Shown here: piece by piece, positions 8,920-16,195 of the stretch
How the letters are laid out: each line of letters begins with the position of its first letter
Numbering within the stretch: position 1 is the stretch's first letter
Source of the DNA: Alphaproteobacteria bacterium
GTDB taxonomy: Bacteria > Pseudomonadota > Alphaproteobacteria > DSM-16000 > Inquilinaceae
DNA: 34,059 bases
Assembly: GCA_028281985.1 (NCBI GenBank)
Contig: JANQIU010000299.1
Coordinates: forward strand, 1-34,059
Reading direction: 5' to 3'
The notes under the pieces: generated by a model
Told to the model about the DNA's origin: nothing
The model's input: only the letters and a program-made list of their open reading frames with translations
The model's database searches: none
Program-made: the position numbers and the translations under genes

Positions 8920-9753
8920 ATGTCGACAGCGACGCTGGCGGTTGATGCCGCCCGGGCAATCCAGGCCGCGGCGCCGGGTTTCGCGCCTCGGATCGCCATG
9001 GTTCTCGGGTCCGGCCTTGGCGCGCTGGCCGACGCGGTGACCGACGCGGTCAATGTGCCGTATGGCGAGATCCCAGGATTTCCCGAACCCGGTGTGTCGG
9101 GTCACGCTGGCCAGTTGATCCTGGGTCGGCTAGGCGGGCAGCCGGTCGCCTGTCTGAAGGGCCGCGCCCATGCGTATGAAGGGCGCGGCATCGATGTCAT
9201 GAAGGTCCCGGTTCGGGCCATGCGCCTCGTCGGCTGCGAGGCGATCTTTCTGACCTGCGCCGCCGGCAGTCTGCGCGCGGATATCCCGCCGGGCGGGCTG
9301 ATGGCCTTCGCCGACCACATCAGCCTTCTGCCCGGCAACCCTCTGACCGGCCCCAACGACGATGATTTCGGTCCCCGGTTTCCCTCGCTGGAACACGCCT
9401 ACGAGCCGGGCCTCCGAGCCCTGCTAAAGGACGTGGCCGCCGACCTGGATGTCACGCTGGCCGAAGGCGTCTATGCGGCGATGATCGGGCCAAGCTTCGA
9501 AACCCCTGCCGAGATTCGGATGCTGCGCACGCTGGGCGCAGATGCCGTGGGCATGTCGACGGTGCCGGAATGCATCCTGGCGCGGCATTGCGGTCTGCGG
9601 GTCGTCGCGACGGCGGCGATCACCAATTACGGGGTCGGCATGTCGGACGAACCCGTGGATCACAGCCGCACGCTTGCCTTTGCCGGCCTCGCGGGGGAAG
9701 CTTTGGGCAGGTTGGTCGTCCGGTTCCTGGAGCGGTTCGACGAAGCGGCATGA
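8920..9753 (+). CDS. punA: Purine nucleoside phosphorylase (trimeric PunA/XapA type)
   Basis: Splits purine (deoxy)nucleosides with phosphate to base plus (deoxy)ribose 1-phosphate. 277 residues, normal for the trimeric class. Visible features: the phosphate loop VLGSGLG (28-34), GHAGQL (61-66), GRAHAYEG (81-88), GPSFETPAEIRM with Glu194, and ITN with Asn236, the residue that usually contacts the purine. Two positions look unusual: GRAH where GRFH is common, and LTCAAGS (111-117) where TNAAG is common. These may shift specificity but do not disrupt the fold motifs. Methylthioadenosine phosphorylases of the same family usually have Asp at the Asn236 position, which favours a nucleoside phosphorylase. 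Confidence 0.92.
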   Translation: MSTATLAVDAARAIQAAAPGFAPRIAMVLGSGLGALADAVTDAVNVPYGEIPGFPEPGVSGHAGQLILGRLGGQPVACLKGRAHAYEGRGIDVMKVPVRAMRLVGCEAIFLTCAAGSLRADIPPGGLMAFADHISLLPGNPLTGPNDDDFGPRFPSLEHAYEPGLRALLKDVAADLDVTLAEGVYAAMIGPSFETPAEIRMLRTLGADAVGMSTVPECILARHCGLRVVATAAITNYGVGMSDEPVDHSRTLAFAGLAGEALGRLVVRFLERFDEAA

Positions 9754-9825
9754 CGCACTGGCCAGCCGACCTGTGACCGCCTAGAACGGCAACGGTCCTT
9801 TCCCGCACTGTCCTTGTGGTTGACG

Positions 9826-10668
9826 ATGAGCACAGAAACGCCGGCCCTCGATCTGCCTGGGGATCTGGCCCAGCTGGTCAGACAGGTGCAGGCCGCGCAG
9901 GCCGGAGAGGCGGAAGCACGCCAGATCCTCGCGGCCCTCGACTTCACCAGCCTCAATGCCGACGACACCGAAGAGGTCATTTCCGGATTCTGCGCCCGTG
10001 CCATGACGCCGGCCGGACCGGTTGCCGGTGTGTGCATCTATGACCGGTTCGTGCCGCTGGCCAGACGCCTGCTGGCGCCGACACCCGTGCGGGTCGTCAC
10101 CGTGGTCAACTTCCCTGCCGGCGGCGCGGATGCGGCCCGGGCCGCGGACGAGGCGCGCGCCGCAGCGGCAAACGGGGCCCAGGAGATCGATGTCGTCTTC
10201 CCCTACACCGCCTTCCTGCGCGGCAACGAGATTGCCGGCAGGGACGTCGTGGCGGCCTGCCGAGAGGTTTGCGGCGACAGCATCACGCTCAAGGTGATCC
10301 TGGAAAGCGGCCAGATACCCAACGTGGATGCCTTGGCGGAAATCAGCCGGCTGGCCATCGCCGAGGGCGCAGACTTCCTGAAGACGTCGACCGGAAAGCG
10401 AGGCGGTGGCGCCTCGCTGGAAGCGGCGGCCGTAATGCTGGATGCGATCCGCGAGGCCGACCGCCCGATCGGATTCAAACCGTCCGGCGGCCTTCGGACC
10501 CTCGACCAGTCCGCCCACTATCTTGCGCTGGTCCGCGCGATCCTGGGGGACGAGGCGACTGGCCCGACGCGCCTGCGCTTTGGGGCCAGCAGCCTGATGC
10601 GCGAACTGCTTGATGCCCTGGGATACGGGGCAACGGAAACCGAGGCGCAGGAGCCGTCGGGATACTGA
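9826..10668 (+). CDS. deoC: Deoxyribose-phosphate aldolase
   Basis: Cleaves 2-deoxyribose 5-phosphate to acetaldehyde and glyceraldehyde 3-phosphate. 280 residues, the longer enterobacterial-like class. Catalytic residues are visible: Asp122 in EIDVVFPY, Lys156 in LKVILESG, the Schiff-base Lys186 in DFLKTSTGK, and Lys218 in GFKPSGG. I chose the ATG at 9826 (MSTETP) over a TTG at 9814. A 72-base gap separates it from punA, the longest inside the operon before the transporter genes; no terminator is obvious there. A phosphopentomutase gene (deoB), needed to join phosphorylase products to this enzyme, is not in the window. Confidence 0.96.
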   Translation: MSTETPALDLPGDLAQLVRQVQAAQAGEAEARQILAALDFTSLNADDTEEVISGFCARAMTPAGPVAGVCIYDRFVPLARRLLAPTPVRVVTVVNFPAGGADAARAADEARAAAANGAQEIDVVFPYTAFLRGNEIAGRDVVAACREVCGDSITLKVILESGQIPNVDALAEISRLAIAEGADFLKTSTGKRGGGASLEAAAVMLDAIREADRPIGFKPSGGLRTLDQSAHYLALVRAILGDEATGPTRLRFGASSLMRELLDALGYGATETEAQEPSGY

Positions 10669-10675
10669 AGGTGCC

Positions 10676-12001
10676 ATGCTTCCCCAAGAAATGATCCGCC
10701 GCAAACGCGACGGCGGAACGCTGCGTACGGACGAGATCTCCCAGTTCATCGAAGGCGTGACCGACGGCCGGGTATCGGAAGGCCAGGTCGCGGCCTTCTG
10801 CATGGCGGTGTTCTTTCGCGGACTGGACCTCACCGAGCGGGCGGCCCTGACCCGTGCGATGACCCGGTCAGGCAGCACGCTCGATTGGTCATCCCAGGAC
10901 CTTGACGGCCCCGTCGTCGACAAGCACTCCACCGGCGGCGTCGGCGACAAGGTCAGCCTGGTGCTGGCGCCTGTGTTGGCGGCCTGCGGCAGCTACGTGC
11001 CCATGATCTCCGGCCGCGGGCTCGGCCACACCGGCGGTACGCTGGACAAGATGGAGGCCATTCCCGGCTACCTCAGCAAGCCGCCGAACGACCGCATCTA
11101 TAGCGTCACGCGCGAGGCAGGTTGCGCCATCATCGGTGCCACCGGCGATGTGGCGCCCGCAGACCGCCGGATGTACGCCATCCGCGACGTGACCGGCACG
11201 GTGGAGTCGCTGGACCTGATCACCGCATCGATCCTGTCGAAGAAGGTTGCGGCCGGGCTCGACGCGCTGGTGCTGGATACCAAGTTCGGCTCCGGTGCCT
11301 TCAAGGACGATTTCGACGAGGCGGTCGCGCTGGCCGAAAGCATTGTCGGCGTCGGCAAGGCCATGGGCCTGCCGGTGTGCGCCCTGTTGACCGACATGAA
11401 TCAGGTGCTTGGGCGGTCCGCAGGGAACACCGTCGAGGTTCTTGAAGCTTGCGCGATCCTGCGCGGCGAAGCGGCCGATCCAAGGCTGCTGGACGTGACG
11501 CTGGACCTGTGCGCCGAAGGACTGGCGCTCAGCGGCGTCGCCGAAACCGCTGCCGTCGGCCGGCGCATGGCCGAGGACAGTCTGGCGAGCGGCGCTGCAG
11601 CCGACCGCTTCTCCAGGATGGTCGCCGCGCTGGGTGGGCCGGCAGATCTTCTGGAAGCACCCGAGCGGCACCTTCGCCAGGCGCCGGTGGTGCGCGCGGT
11701 CCATCCGGAAGCATCGGGATATGTTGCGGCGATGAACACCCGGGATGTCGGCGTCACGATCGTCGGTCTCGGTGGCGGTCGCACCAACCCGGATGATGCC
11801 GTCGACCATGCGGTTGGACTGACCGACATCGCCGCGATCGGTGAGGCCGTCGGCCCCGGTGTGGACGATCGGCCGCTAGCTCTTGTGCATGCCGCAACCG
11901 AAGACGCCGCCGCCGCCGCGGCTGCCCAGCTGCGCGCTGCCATCCAGGTTGCTGAAGCGCGCGGGATGTCGGGCGCCTTGATCGCACGACGGATCGCCTG
12001 A
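10676..12001 (+). CDS. deoA: Thymidine phosphorylase
   Basis: Phosphorolysis of thymidine and deoxyuridine to base plus deoxyribose 1-phosphate. 441 residues, the bacterial homodimer length. Family signatures are DKHSTGGVGDK (82-92), which binds phosphate, and SGRGLGHTGGTLDK (about 112-125). Also seen are KKVAAGLDALVLDTKFGSGAF and TDMNQVLGRSAGN. The ATG at 10676 follows a GAAGG ribosome site, 7 bases after the deoC stop; an upstream in-frame start at 10610 would lie inside deoC. Followed after 4 bases by the first EamA gene. Confidence 0.95.
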   Translation: MLPQEMIRRKRDGGTLRTDEISQFIEGVTDGRVSEGQVAAFCMAVFFRGLDLTERAALTRAMTRSGSTLDWSSQDLDGPVVDKHSTGGVGDKVSLVLAPVLAACGSYVPMISGRGLGHTGGTLDKMEAIPGYLSKPPNDRIYSVTREAGCAIIGATGDVAPADRRMYAIRDVTGTVESLDLITASILSKKVAAGLDALVLDTKFGSGAFKDDFDEAVALAESIVGVGKAMGLPVCALLTDMNQVLGRSAGNTVEVLEACAILRGEAADPRLLDVTLDLCAEGLALSGVAETAAVGRRMAEDSLASGAAADRFSRMVAALGGPADLLEAPERHLRQAPVVRAVHPEASGYVAAMNTRDVGVTIVGLGGGRTNPDDAVDHAVGLTDIAAIGEAVGPGVDDRPLALVHAATEDAAAAAAAQLRAAIQVAEARGMSGALIARRIA

Positions 12002-12005
12002 TCCG

Positions 12006-12974
12006 ATGACGGATGCGCCGGCGTCGCATCCGACCGCCGGCATGGTGGCCCGGGGCATCGGCCTGTTCACGCTGGCGGTGTTCCTGCTTGCCGTCATGGA
12101 CGTGCTGATCAAATGGTTGTCGGACGGCAACGCCGTCACCTATCCCACCGGACAGATCGTCTTCTTCCGCGCCGTCTTCGGACTGATCCCCGTTCTCTGG
12201 TTGATTCGCCGCGCCGGACCTCAAGTCCTGGCGACCCGCCATCCGGGACAGCACATCGTGCGCGGCCTGTTCGGCGCCGGCGCCGCCTTCAGCTTCTTCT
12301 GGGCGTTCGGCCAGATGCCGCTGGCCGACGCCTACGCCATCGCCTTCACCGCACCGCTGTTCATGACCGCCCTTTCGGTCCCCCTGCTGGGCGAACGTGT
12401 CGGCCTCAGGCGATGGATGGCCGTCGCGGTTGGCTTCGTCGGTGTCCTGGTCATGCTGCAACCGGACGCCGAAGCAGCGGGGTTCCTTAGCTGGGGCGCG
12501 GTTGCCGCATTCGCGGGTGCGTTCTGCTACGCCACCCACGGGATCCTGATCCGGCGGATGGCGCGCACCGACACCAACGAGGCGATCATCCTCTATGGCG
12601 CGCTGGTCATTGCCACGCTCAGCGCCGCGACGCTGCCCTTCGCATTCATCTGGCCGCGGCCGATCGACTTCCTGATGCTGGCGGCAACCGGGCTGGTCGG
12701 CGGCTTCGGCGTGCTGTGCCTGACTCAGGCCTTCCGTCTGGCCGCTCCGGCCATCCTGGCACCGTTCGAGTACACCGCGATGATCTGGGGCGTACTGTTC
12801 GGGATCACCATCTGGGGTGACATTCCCAGCCTTTGGGTGCTGCTGGGCGCGTCGATCGTCGCCGCGTCCGGTCTCTACATTCTGCACCGGGAAACCCGGA
12901 ACCGTTCGGCCGCCGTGTCACCGGACCTGGATGCGGACACCGGCAGGGCGCCCGACCCCAGGCTCAGCCCCTGA
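12006..12974 (+). CDS. EamA/DMT-superfamily transporter, copy 1
   Basis: 322-residue inner-membrane protein with about ten hydrophobic segments arranged as two EamA repeats, and a polar C-terminal tail. Recognisable segments are DVLIKWLSDG, a helix ending FFRAVFGLIP, GQMPLADAYAIAFTAPLFMT and LLGERVGLRRWMAV. Substrates in this superfamily range over metabolites, drugs and nucleobases or nucleosides, and cannot be read from the sequence. It starts 4 bases after deoA and is closely related to the next gene, so it is probably part of the nucleoside operon. A role in exporting free bases left by the phosphorylases is possible but is inference only. Confidence 0.9.
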   Translation: MTDAPASHPTAGMVARGIGLFTLAVFLLAVMDVLIKWLSDGNAVTYPTGQIVFFRAVFGLIPVLWLIRRAGPQVLATRHPGQHIVRGLFGAGAAFSFFWAFGQMPLADAYAIAFTAPLFMTALSVPLLGERVGLRRWMAVAVGFVGVLVMLQPDAEAAGFLSWGAVAAFAGAFCYATHGILIRRMARTDTNEAIILYGALVIATLSAATLPFAFIWPRPIDFLMLAATGLVGGFGVLCLTQAFRLAAPAILAPFEYTAMIWGVLFGITIWGDIPSLWVLLGASIVAASGLYILHRETRNRSAAVSPDLDADTGRAPDPRLSP

Positions 12975-12994
12975 ACGACCAGCCGGCCGCCGAC

Positions 12995-13891
12995 ATGGAA
13001 CACGAGGCCAGCCGCATTCGCGCCGGCATTCTCTCGATCGTCGGTGCGGTCAGCCTGTTCGCGTGCATGGACGCGCTGATCAAGTATCTGAGCGCCGATT
13101 TCCACCCGTTGCAGATATTCTTCTTTCGCGTGTTGTTCGGCATGCTGCCGCTGATACCGGTTCTGCACACCGATGGATGGCGTCGCTCGCTCCGGACGCA
13201 CCGATTGCCCCTGCACGTTCTGCGATCGGTCATCACCATGGCGGCCGTCGTCAGCTTCTTTATCGCCTTCGGCCTGATGCCGCTGGCCGACGCGTATGCC
13301 ATCAGCTTCGCCGCACCGATCTTCATCACGCTGCTGGCAATTCCCCTGCTCGGCGAACGGGTGGGCCTGCGACGCAGCATGGCGATGGCGGCGGGATTCG
13401 TCGGCGTGCTCGTCGTCCTGCGCCCTGGATACGGTCTCGTCAGCATCGGCGGGTTGGTGATGCTCGGGGCCACGGTGCTCTACGCCGTTCAGACGATCAT
13501 CATGCGATGGATGAGCCGCACCGAAAGCAACGGCACCATCGTGCTCTACTTCAATCTGGTCGCCGGTACGCTCAGCGGCCTGGCCCTGCCCTTTGTCTGG
13601 AGTTCCCCGACGATCGGGCAATGGGGGCTGTTGATCGCCATCGGCATCATCGGCGGTATCGGCCAGTTGCTGATCACCAATGCCTATCGGGTCGCGCCCG
13701 CCGGTGTCGTTAGCCCCTTCATGTATGTGCAGATCGTCTGGGGGCTCGGTTTCGGGCTGGTCCTCTTTGGGGACACGCCGAACGCCGGGACCCTTGCCGG
13801 CGCGGCCATTGTCATAGCCAGCGGGCTCTACATCCTGCGTCGCGAAGCTGTACTGGGCCGCGAGGTCACGGGCAAAGTCGGCGGCACATGA
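12995..13891 (+). CDS. EamA/DMT-superfamily transporter, copy 2
   Basis: 298 residues, about ten membrane segments, paralogous to the previous gene. Matching stretches such as GLMPLADAYAISFAAPIF and LLGERVGLRRSMAMAAG align almost residue for residue with copy 1, as do the ACMDALIKYLSADF start and the FFFRVLFGMLP helix. This supports local tandem duplication. I chose the ATG at 12995 (MEHEAS); the open frame extends 54 codons upstream into copy 1 but that part reads as an out-of-frame shadow. Last gene of the operon; a strong hairpin at 13957 follows. The pair could work as two homodimers or one heterodimer. Confidence 0.88.
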   Translation: MEHEASRIRAGILSIVGAVSLFACMDALIKYLSADFHPLQIFFFRVLFGMLPLIPVLHTDGWRRSLRTHRLPLHVLRSVITMAAVVSFFIAFGLMPLADAYAISFAAPIFITLLAIPLLGERVGLRRSMAMAAGFVGVLVVLRPGYGLVSIGGLVMLGATVLYAVQTIIMRWMSRTESNGTIVLYFNLVAGTLSGLALPFVWSSPTIGQWGLLIAIGIIGGIGQLLITNAYRVAPAGVVSPFMYVQIVWGLGFGLVLFGDTPNAGTLAGAAIVIASGLYILRREAVLGREVTGKVGGT

Positions 13892-13956
13892 CGGAACCAT
13901 CGCATGCGCTGCCGAACGAATCCGTCGGCTCGCAACGATACGCCGCCAAGCCAAGA

Positions 13957-13995
13957 CCGAGCACCACGCGGTTGCGCGAACCGGGTGGTGCTCGG
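13957..13995 (+). terminator. Strong hairpin after the nucleoside operon
   Basis: The arms run from CCGAGCACCAC with GCGGTT to GAACC with GGGTGGTGCTCGG, about 16-17 paired bases with one mismatch around a short GCGC loop. It lies 65 bases past the last EamA stop and ahead of the convergent DUF2934 gene. No clear T-run follows on either strand, so it may act as a Rho-assisted end, a 3' stabiliser or a bidirectional barrier. The 213 bases between the two genes otherwise show no credible coding frame. Confidence 0.6.
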
Positions 13996-14104
13996 ATCCT
14001 TCGACGATGTCCGGAAGATCACGGCCGGCCGGGGAACTGCCGCGGTCCAGTCAACCGGTCAGCACGCTCCCCGAACGCAAAAGTCGCCTCGGCGAAATCT
14101 CGCC

Positions 14105-14473
14105 TTATGCGTCCTCGGCCTTCTTGCGTCGCGTCGTCCGTTTCGGCTTGGCTTCGCCGTCGGTGGGGGCCGCAGAAGACGCCGCCTTCTTGGCAGGTGC
14201 CTTTGCGGCCGCCGACTTGGCGGTTGCCGGCGCCTTCGCGGCTGCCGGCGCTTTGGTGGCCGCAGCCTTCGCCGGTTTGGCGGCCGGCTTGGCGGCGGGC
14301 GCCCGTTTCTTGGCCGGCGCTTTGGCCGCCGACGCCGACGGCTGTGCGGCTGCTTCGCCTAAGAGCTCCCAATGGGCCTGCAGCCAATGGTCCAGATGTC
14401 GACCGTGCGGCTTGCCCTCGCGCTCCCAAATCAGATAAGCGCGGTCGCGGATCGCGCCTTCATCGATTTCCAT
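14105..14473 (-). CDS. DUF2934 protein with histone H1-like lysine/alanine tail
   Basis: 122 residues in two parts. Residues 1-40 form a DUF2934-like helical domain with IRDRAYLIWEREGKP followed by HLDHWLQAHWELL, a common small domain of unknown function in alphaproteobacteria. Residues 45-122 are a low-complexity tail of AKAPAK, AAKPAKAA and AKSAAAKAPAKKAA repeats ending TTRRKKAEDA, very basic, like bacterial histone H1-like DNA-binding tails. DNA or RNA binding is therefore likely but not shown. I chose ATG 14473, which begins right before the conserved domain and has a GGAGCGGGG ribosome site. The open frame continues upstream to 14596, but that extension is cysteine-rich and unlike the family. 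Confidence 0.82.
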   Translation of the reverse strand: MEIDEGAIRDRAYLIWEREGKPHGRHLDHWLQAHWELLGEAAAQPSASAAKAPAKKRAPAAKPAAKPAKAAATKAPAAAKAPATAKSAAAKAPAKKAASSAAPTDGEAKPKRTTRRKKAEDA

Positions 14474-14516
14474 ACCCGTTTTGCCCCGCTCCCCAATGAC
14501 CCCAATGTTGCGACGG

Positions 14517-14546
14517 GATTTACTCGCCACAGCAACAATGATGCAA
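14517..14546 (-). promoter_or_regulatory. Possible promoter of the DUF2934 gene
   Basis: On the minus strand TTGCAT (14546-14541) and TAAATC (14522-14517) are 18 bases apart, about 44 bases before the ATG at 14473, within a locally AT-richer patch. Weak match; by eye only. Confidence 0.3.
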
Positions 14547-14689
14547 AAAACACAACACGCGGCGGCGTTCAAGCGGCCATGTGCATTGTCGTTCAAAGTA
14601 TTTCAGCGGCTTCGGTCTACCGGGACGGTGATCGGTCCGGTTGCATTGATCGCCGCCCAGGAATTCCATAGATCTGGGTCCTGACGCCG

Positions 14690-15328
14690 TCAGCGCTGGC
14701 CGGCTCGCAACGGACCGGGCAGGCCCGCATCACCGCGAACCGCGGACGGCACGACCCCGACCAGGAACTGCGAAACCCGGCCCTCGCGATCGACCAGCGG
14801 CAGAATGATCCGCCACCACCTGTCCACCGGAACTCTCGGGGGCGGTCGGTGTTCTGTGAAGAGCGGGCGCCGGCGCTTCGCCACCGCCAGATAGCCGGCC
14901 GTGAAGAAGCGGGCGACCTGACCGCCGAAGTCGGAACTGCGATGGCCGGTCATATCGCGACCGTACAGGCGGGCAACGCCGGCACCATGCAGGCGATAGC
15001 GGCAATCCGCCTCCGCCTGGATCAGTTCGACCTGCACGATCCAGTCGTGCACGGCATTCAGGGCGTGCAGGTCGAGGTCGTCGGCCCGCGGCAAGTCGCC
15101 TTGCCGCGGCAGCGCCATCCAGACATCCCAGAACAGGGTAAGCCGTTGATCCGGCAGGCTTTCGCGTGTCACATCCCAGTCGAGAATCGGGGGCGGCATC
15201 CCGGCCTGCTTGAACAGACGAATGGTGTTGACGTCCAACCCTCCGGAGATGGTCAACGACAGGAGCCTGACACTCAGGGCCTCGTCTTCCGACGTCATGT
15301 CGGAGCTGTTTCCATCGGCGGGCGACAA
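14690..15328 (-). CDS. PAS_5-type domain protein
   Basis: 212 residues. The central part resembles the PAS_5 (PF07310) sensor-like domain of alphaproteobacteria: LFWDVWMALPRQGDLPRADD, a mid-strand WIVQVELI, YRLHGAGVARLYGRDMTGH, and a C-terminal WWRIILPLVDREGRVSQFLVGV. The family usually occurs as a stand-alone domain without an output module, and the ligand is unknown. There is no signal peptide or membrane segment, so it is cytoplasmic. It diverges from the small membrane protein gene at 15424. Starts at 15328 and 15298 (MTSEDE) are both possible. Confidence 0.8.
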   Translation of the reverse strand: MSPADGNSSDMTSEDEALSVRLLSLTISGGLDVNTIRLFKQAGMPPPILDWDVTRESLPDQRLTLFWDVWMALPRQGDLPRADDLDLHALNAVHDWIVQVELIQAEADCRYRLHGAGVARLYGRDMTGHRSSDFGGQVARFFTAGYLAVAKRRRPLFTEHRPPPRVPVDRWWRIILPLVDREGRVSQFLVGVVPSAVRGDAGLPGPLRAGQR

Positions 15329-15384
15329 TTCTGTATGCTGCTCTGCGCGGGTTCCGAGCTCATCATGCCCTCACTGTTGATCCG

Positions 15385-15396
15385 CGCATATATGCG
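15385..15396. promoter_or_regulatory. Perfect 12-base palindrome in a divergent intergenic region
   Basis: CGCATATATGCG is a perfect palindrome lying 28 bases before the ATG at 15424 and 57 bases from the start of the divergent PAS_5 gene. Its alternating AT core could be a dimeric repressor site or part of a promoter. The GGAGG at 15410-15414 is a strong ribosome site for the plus-strand gene. Confidence 0.35.
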
Positions 15397-15423
15397 AGAG
15401 ATGATTCTGGAGGATTTCAACCC

Positions 15424-15771
15424 ATGAATGCGTCGACGGCCAACAGATGGGCGCGCCGGGTTCTGTTGGCCACTGCCCTAGTGAGCTTCTACCTGTTCCT
15501 GGAAGCCGTTCATTTTGATGCCGCCAGCATCCTGGGTACGCTTGCTCTGTGGGCTTCGGGCCAGCCCCTGCCGGCGCCGGTAGACTGGATCGGCATGCTC
15601 AGTTCCGCCTTCCTGTTTCCCATGACCTACCTGCTGGCGCCGCTGCTGCTGGGCACCGTGCATGGCGAGTGGGCCAGCGCCCTGGTGGCCTATCCCGGTC
15701 TGATCGTCGCAGTCGCGCTGTTCGCCATCGCCGCCGACCGCAATCGGCGTGATCGGCAGCAGTCGACCTGA
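15424..15771 (+). CDS. Small integral membrane protein, unknown function
   Basis: 115 residues with three likely membrane spans: about 12-30 (LLATALVSFYLFLEAVHF), 55-78 (WIGMLSSAFLFPMTYLLAPLL) and 85-105 (ALVAYPGLIVAVALFAIA), ending in an arginine-rich tail RNRRDRQQST. Strong GGAGG ribosome site at good distance. I do not recognise the family. A 20-codon open frame beginning at 15365 ends in an ATGA overlap with this start, which could couple translation. Confidence 0.72.
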   Translation: MNASTANRWARRVLLATALVSFYLFLEAVHFDAASILGTLALWASGQPLPAPVDWIGMLSSAFLFPMTYLLAPLLLGTVHGEWASALVAYPGLIVAVALFAIAADRNRRDRQQST

Positions 15772-15875
15772 CCACCGATGGCGGCGATTCCCCGTCGGCC
15801 GATAACCCGGCGTTAAGCGGGCGCGGCGCATTATGACCCTTCAGCCGCCGGGTCCTATGGCCTCGCGGCTGGTCG

Positions 15876-16124
15876 ATGACGCCGAAAGACGCAGAGATGC
15901 AGGTCTCACCTTCCCAGACGCTGTTCCAAGCCATCTCGCATCTCGGATCTGGCAGCCGGTCCATGCCGGCCCCGGTCCGTCACAACGAAGCGGCGAGCCA
16001 GACGGCGCGGCACGACAGCCCGGCGGCCCGGCCAGCTAACGTCTTGCAGCCGGCGGACCACGCAAGGGAAGCCAGCCCGGATACCCCGATTCGGCGCGGC
16101 ATGTTTGTCGACATCCGCGTCTGA
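15876..16124 (+). CDS. Short hypothetical protein, doubtful
   Basis: 82 codons (75 if the second ATG at 15897 is used). The product is polar, rich in Ala, Pro, Ser and His, and ends in RRGMFVDIRV. That ending, an R-G-hydrophobic-VDI-hydrophobic C-terminus, resembles short uncharacterised alphaproteobacterial proteins. There is no strong ribosome site, no membrane segment and no recognised domain. The surrounding 424 bases between the membrane protein and the Nudix gene contain no better frame. It may be real, or non-coding. Confidence 0.4.
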   Translation: MTPKDAEMQVSPSQTLFQAISHLGSGSRSMPAPVRHNEAASQTARHDSPAARPANVLQPADHAREASPDTPIRRGMFVDIRV

Positions 16125-16195
16125 TCGCACCTACCCGCGCGCGGGCTACGCCGTAGCAGGTTGCCCACGGGGCCACGCTCGCCCCTAATGGGCTG

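Noticed and set aside
13888-14499. Plus-strand frames of 152-203 codons
   Set aside because: They are the complement of the repetitive DUF2934 tail plus a non-coding hairpin region; the minus-strand frame contains a recognisable domain and a ribosome site.
16134-16156. CCCGCGCGCGGG and CTACGCCGTAG palindromes before the Nudix gene
   Set aside because: Short, GC-driven and without promoter or terminator context; not enough to call a site.
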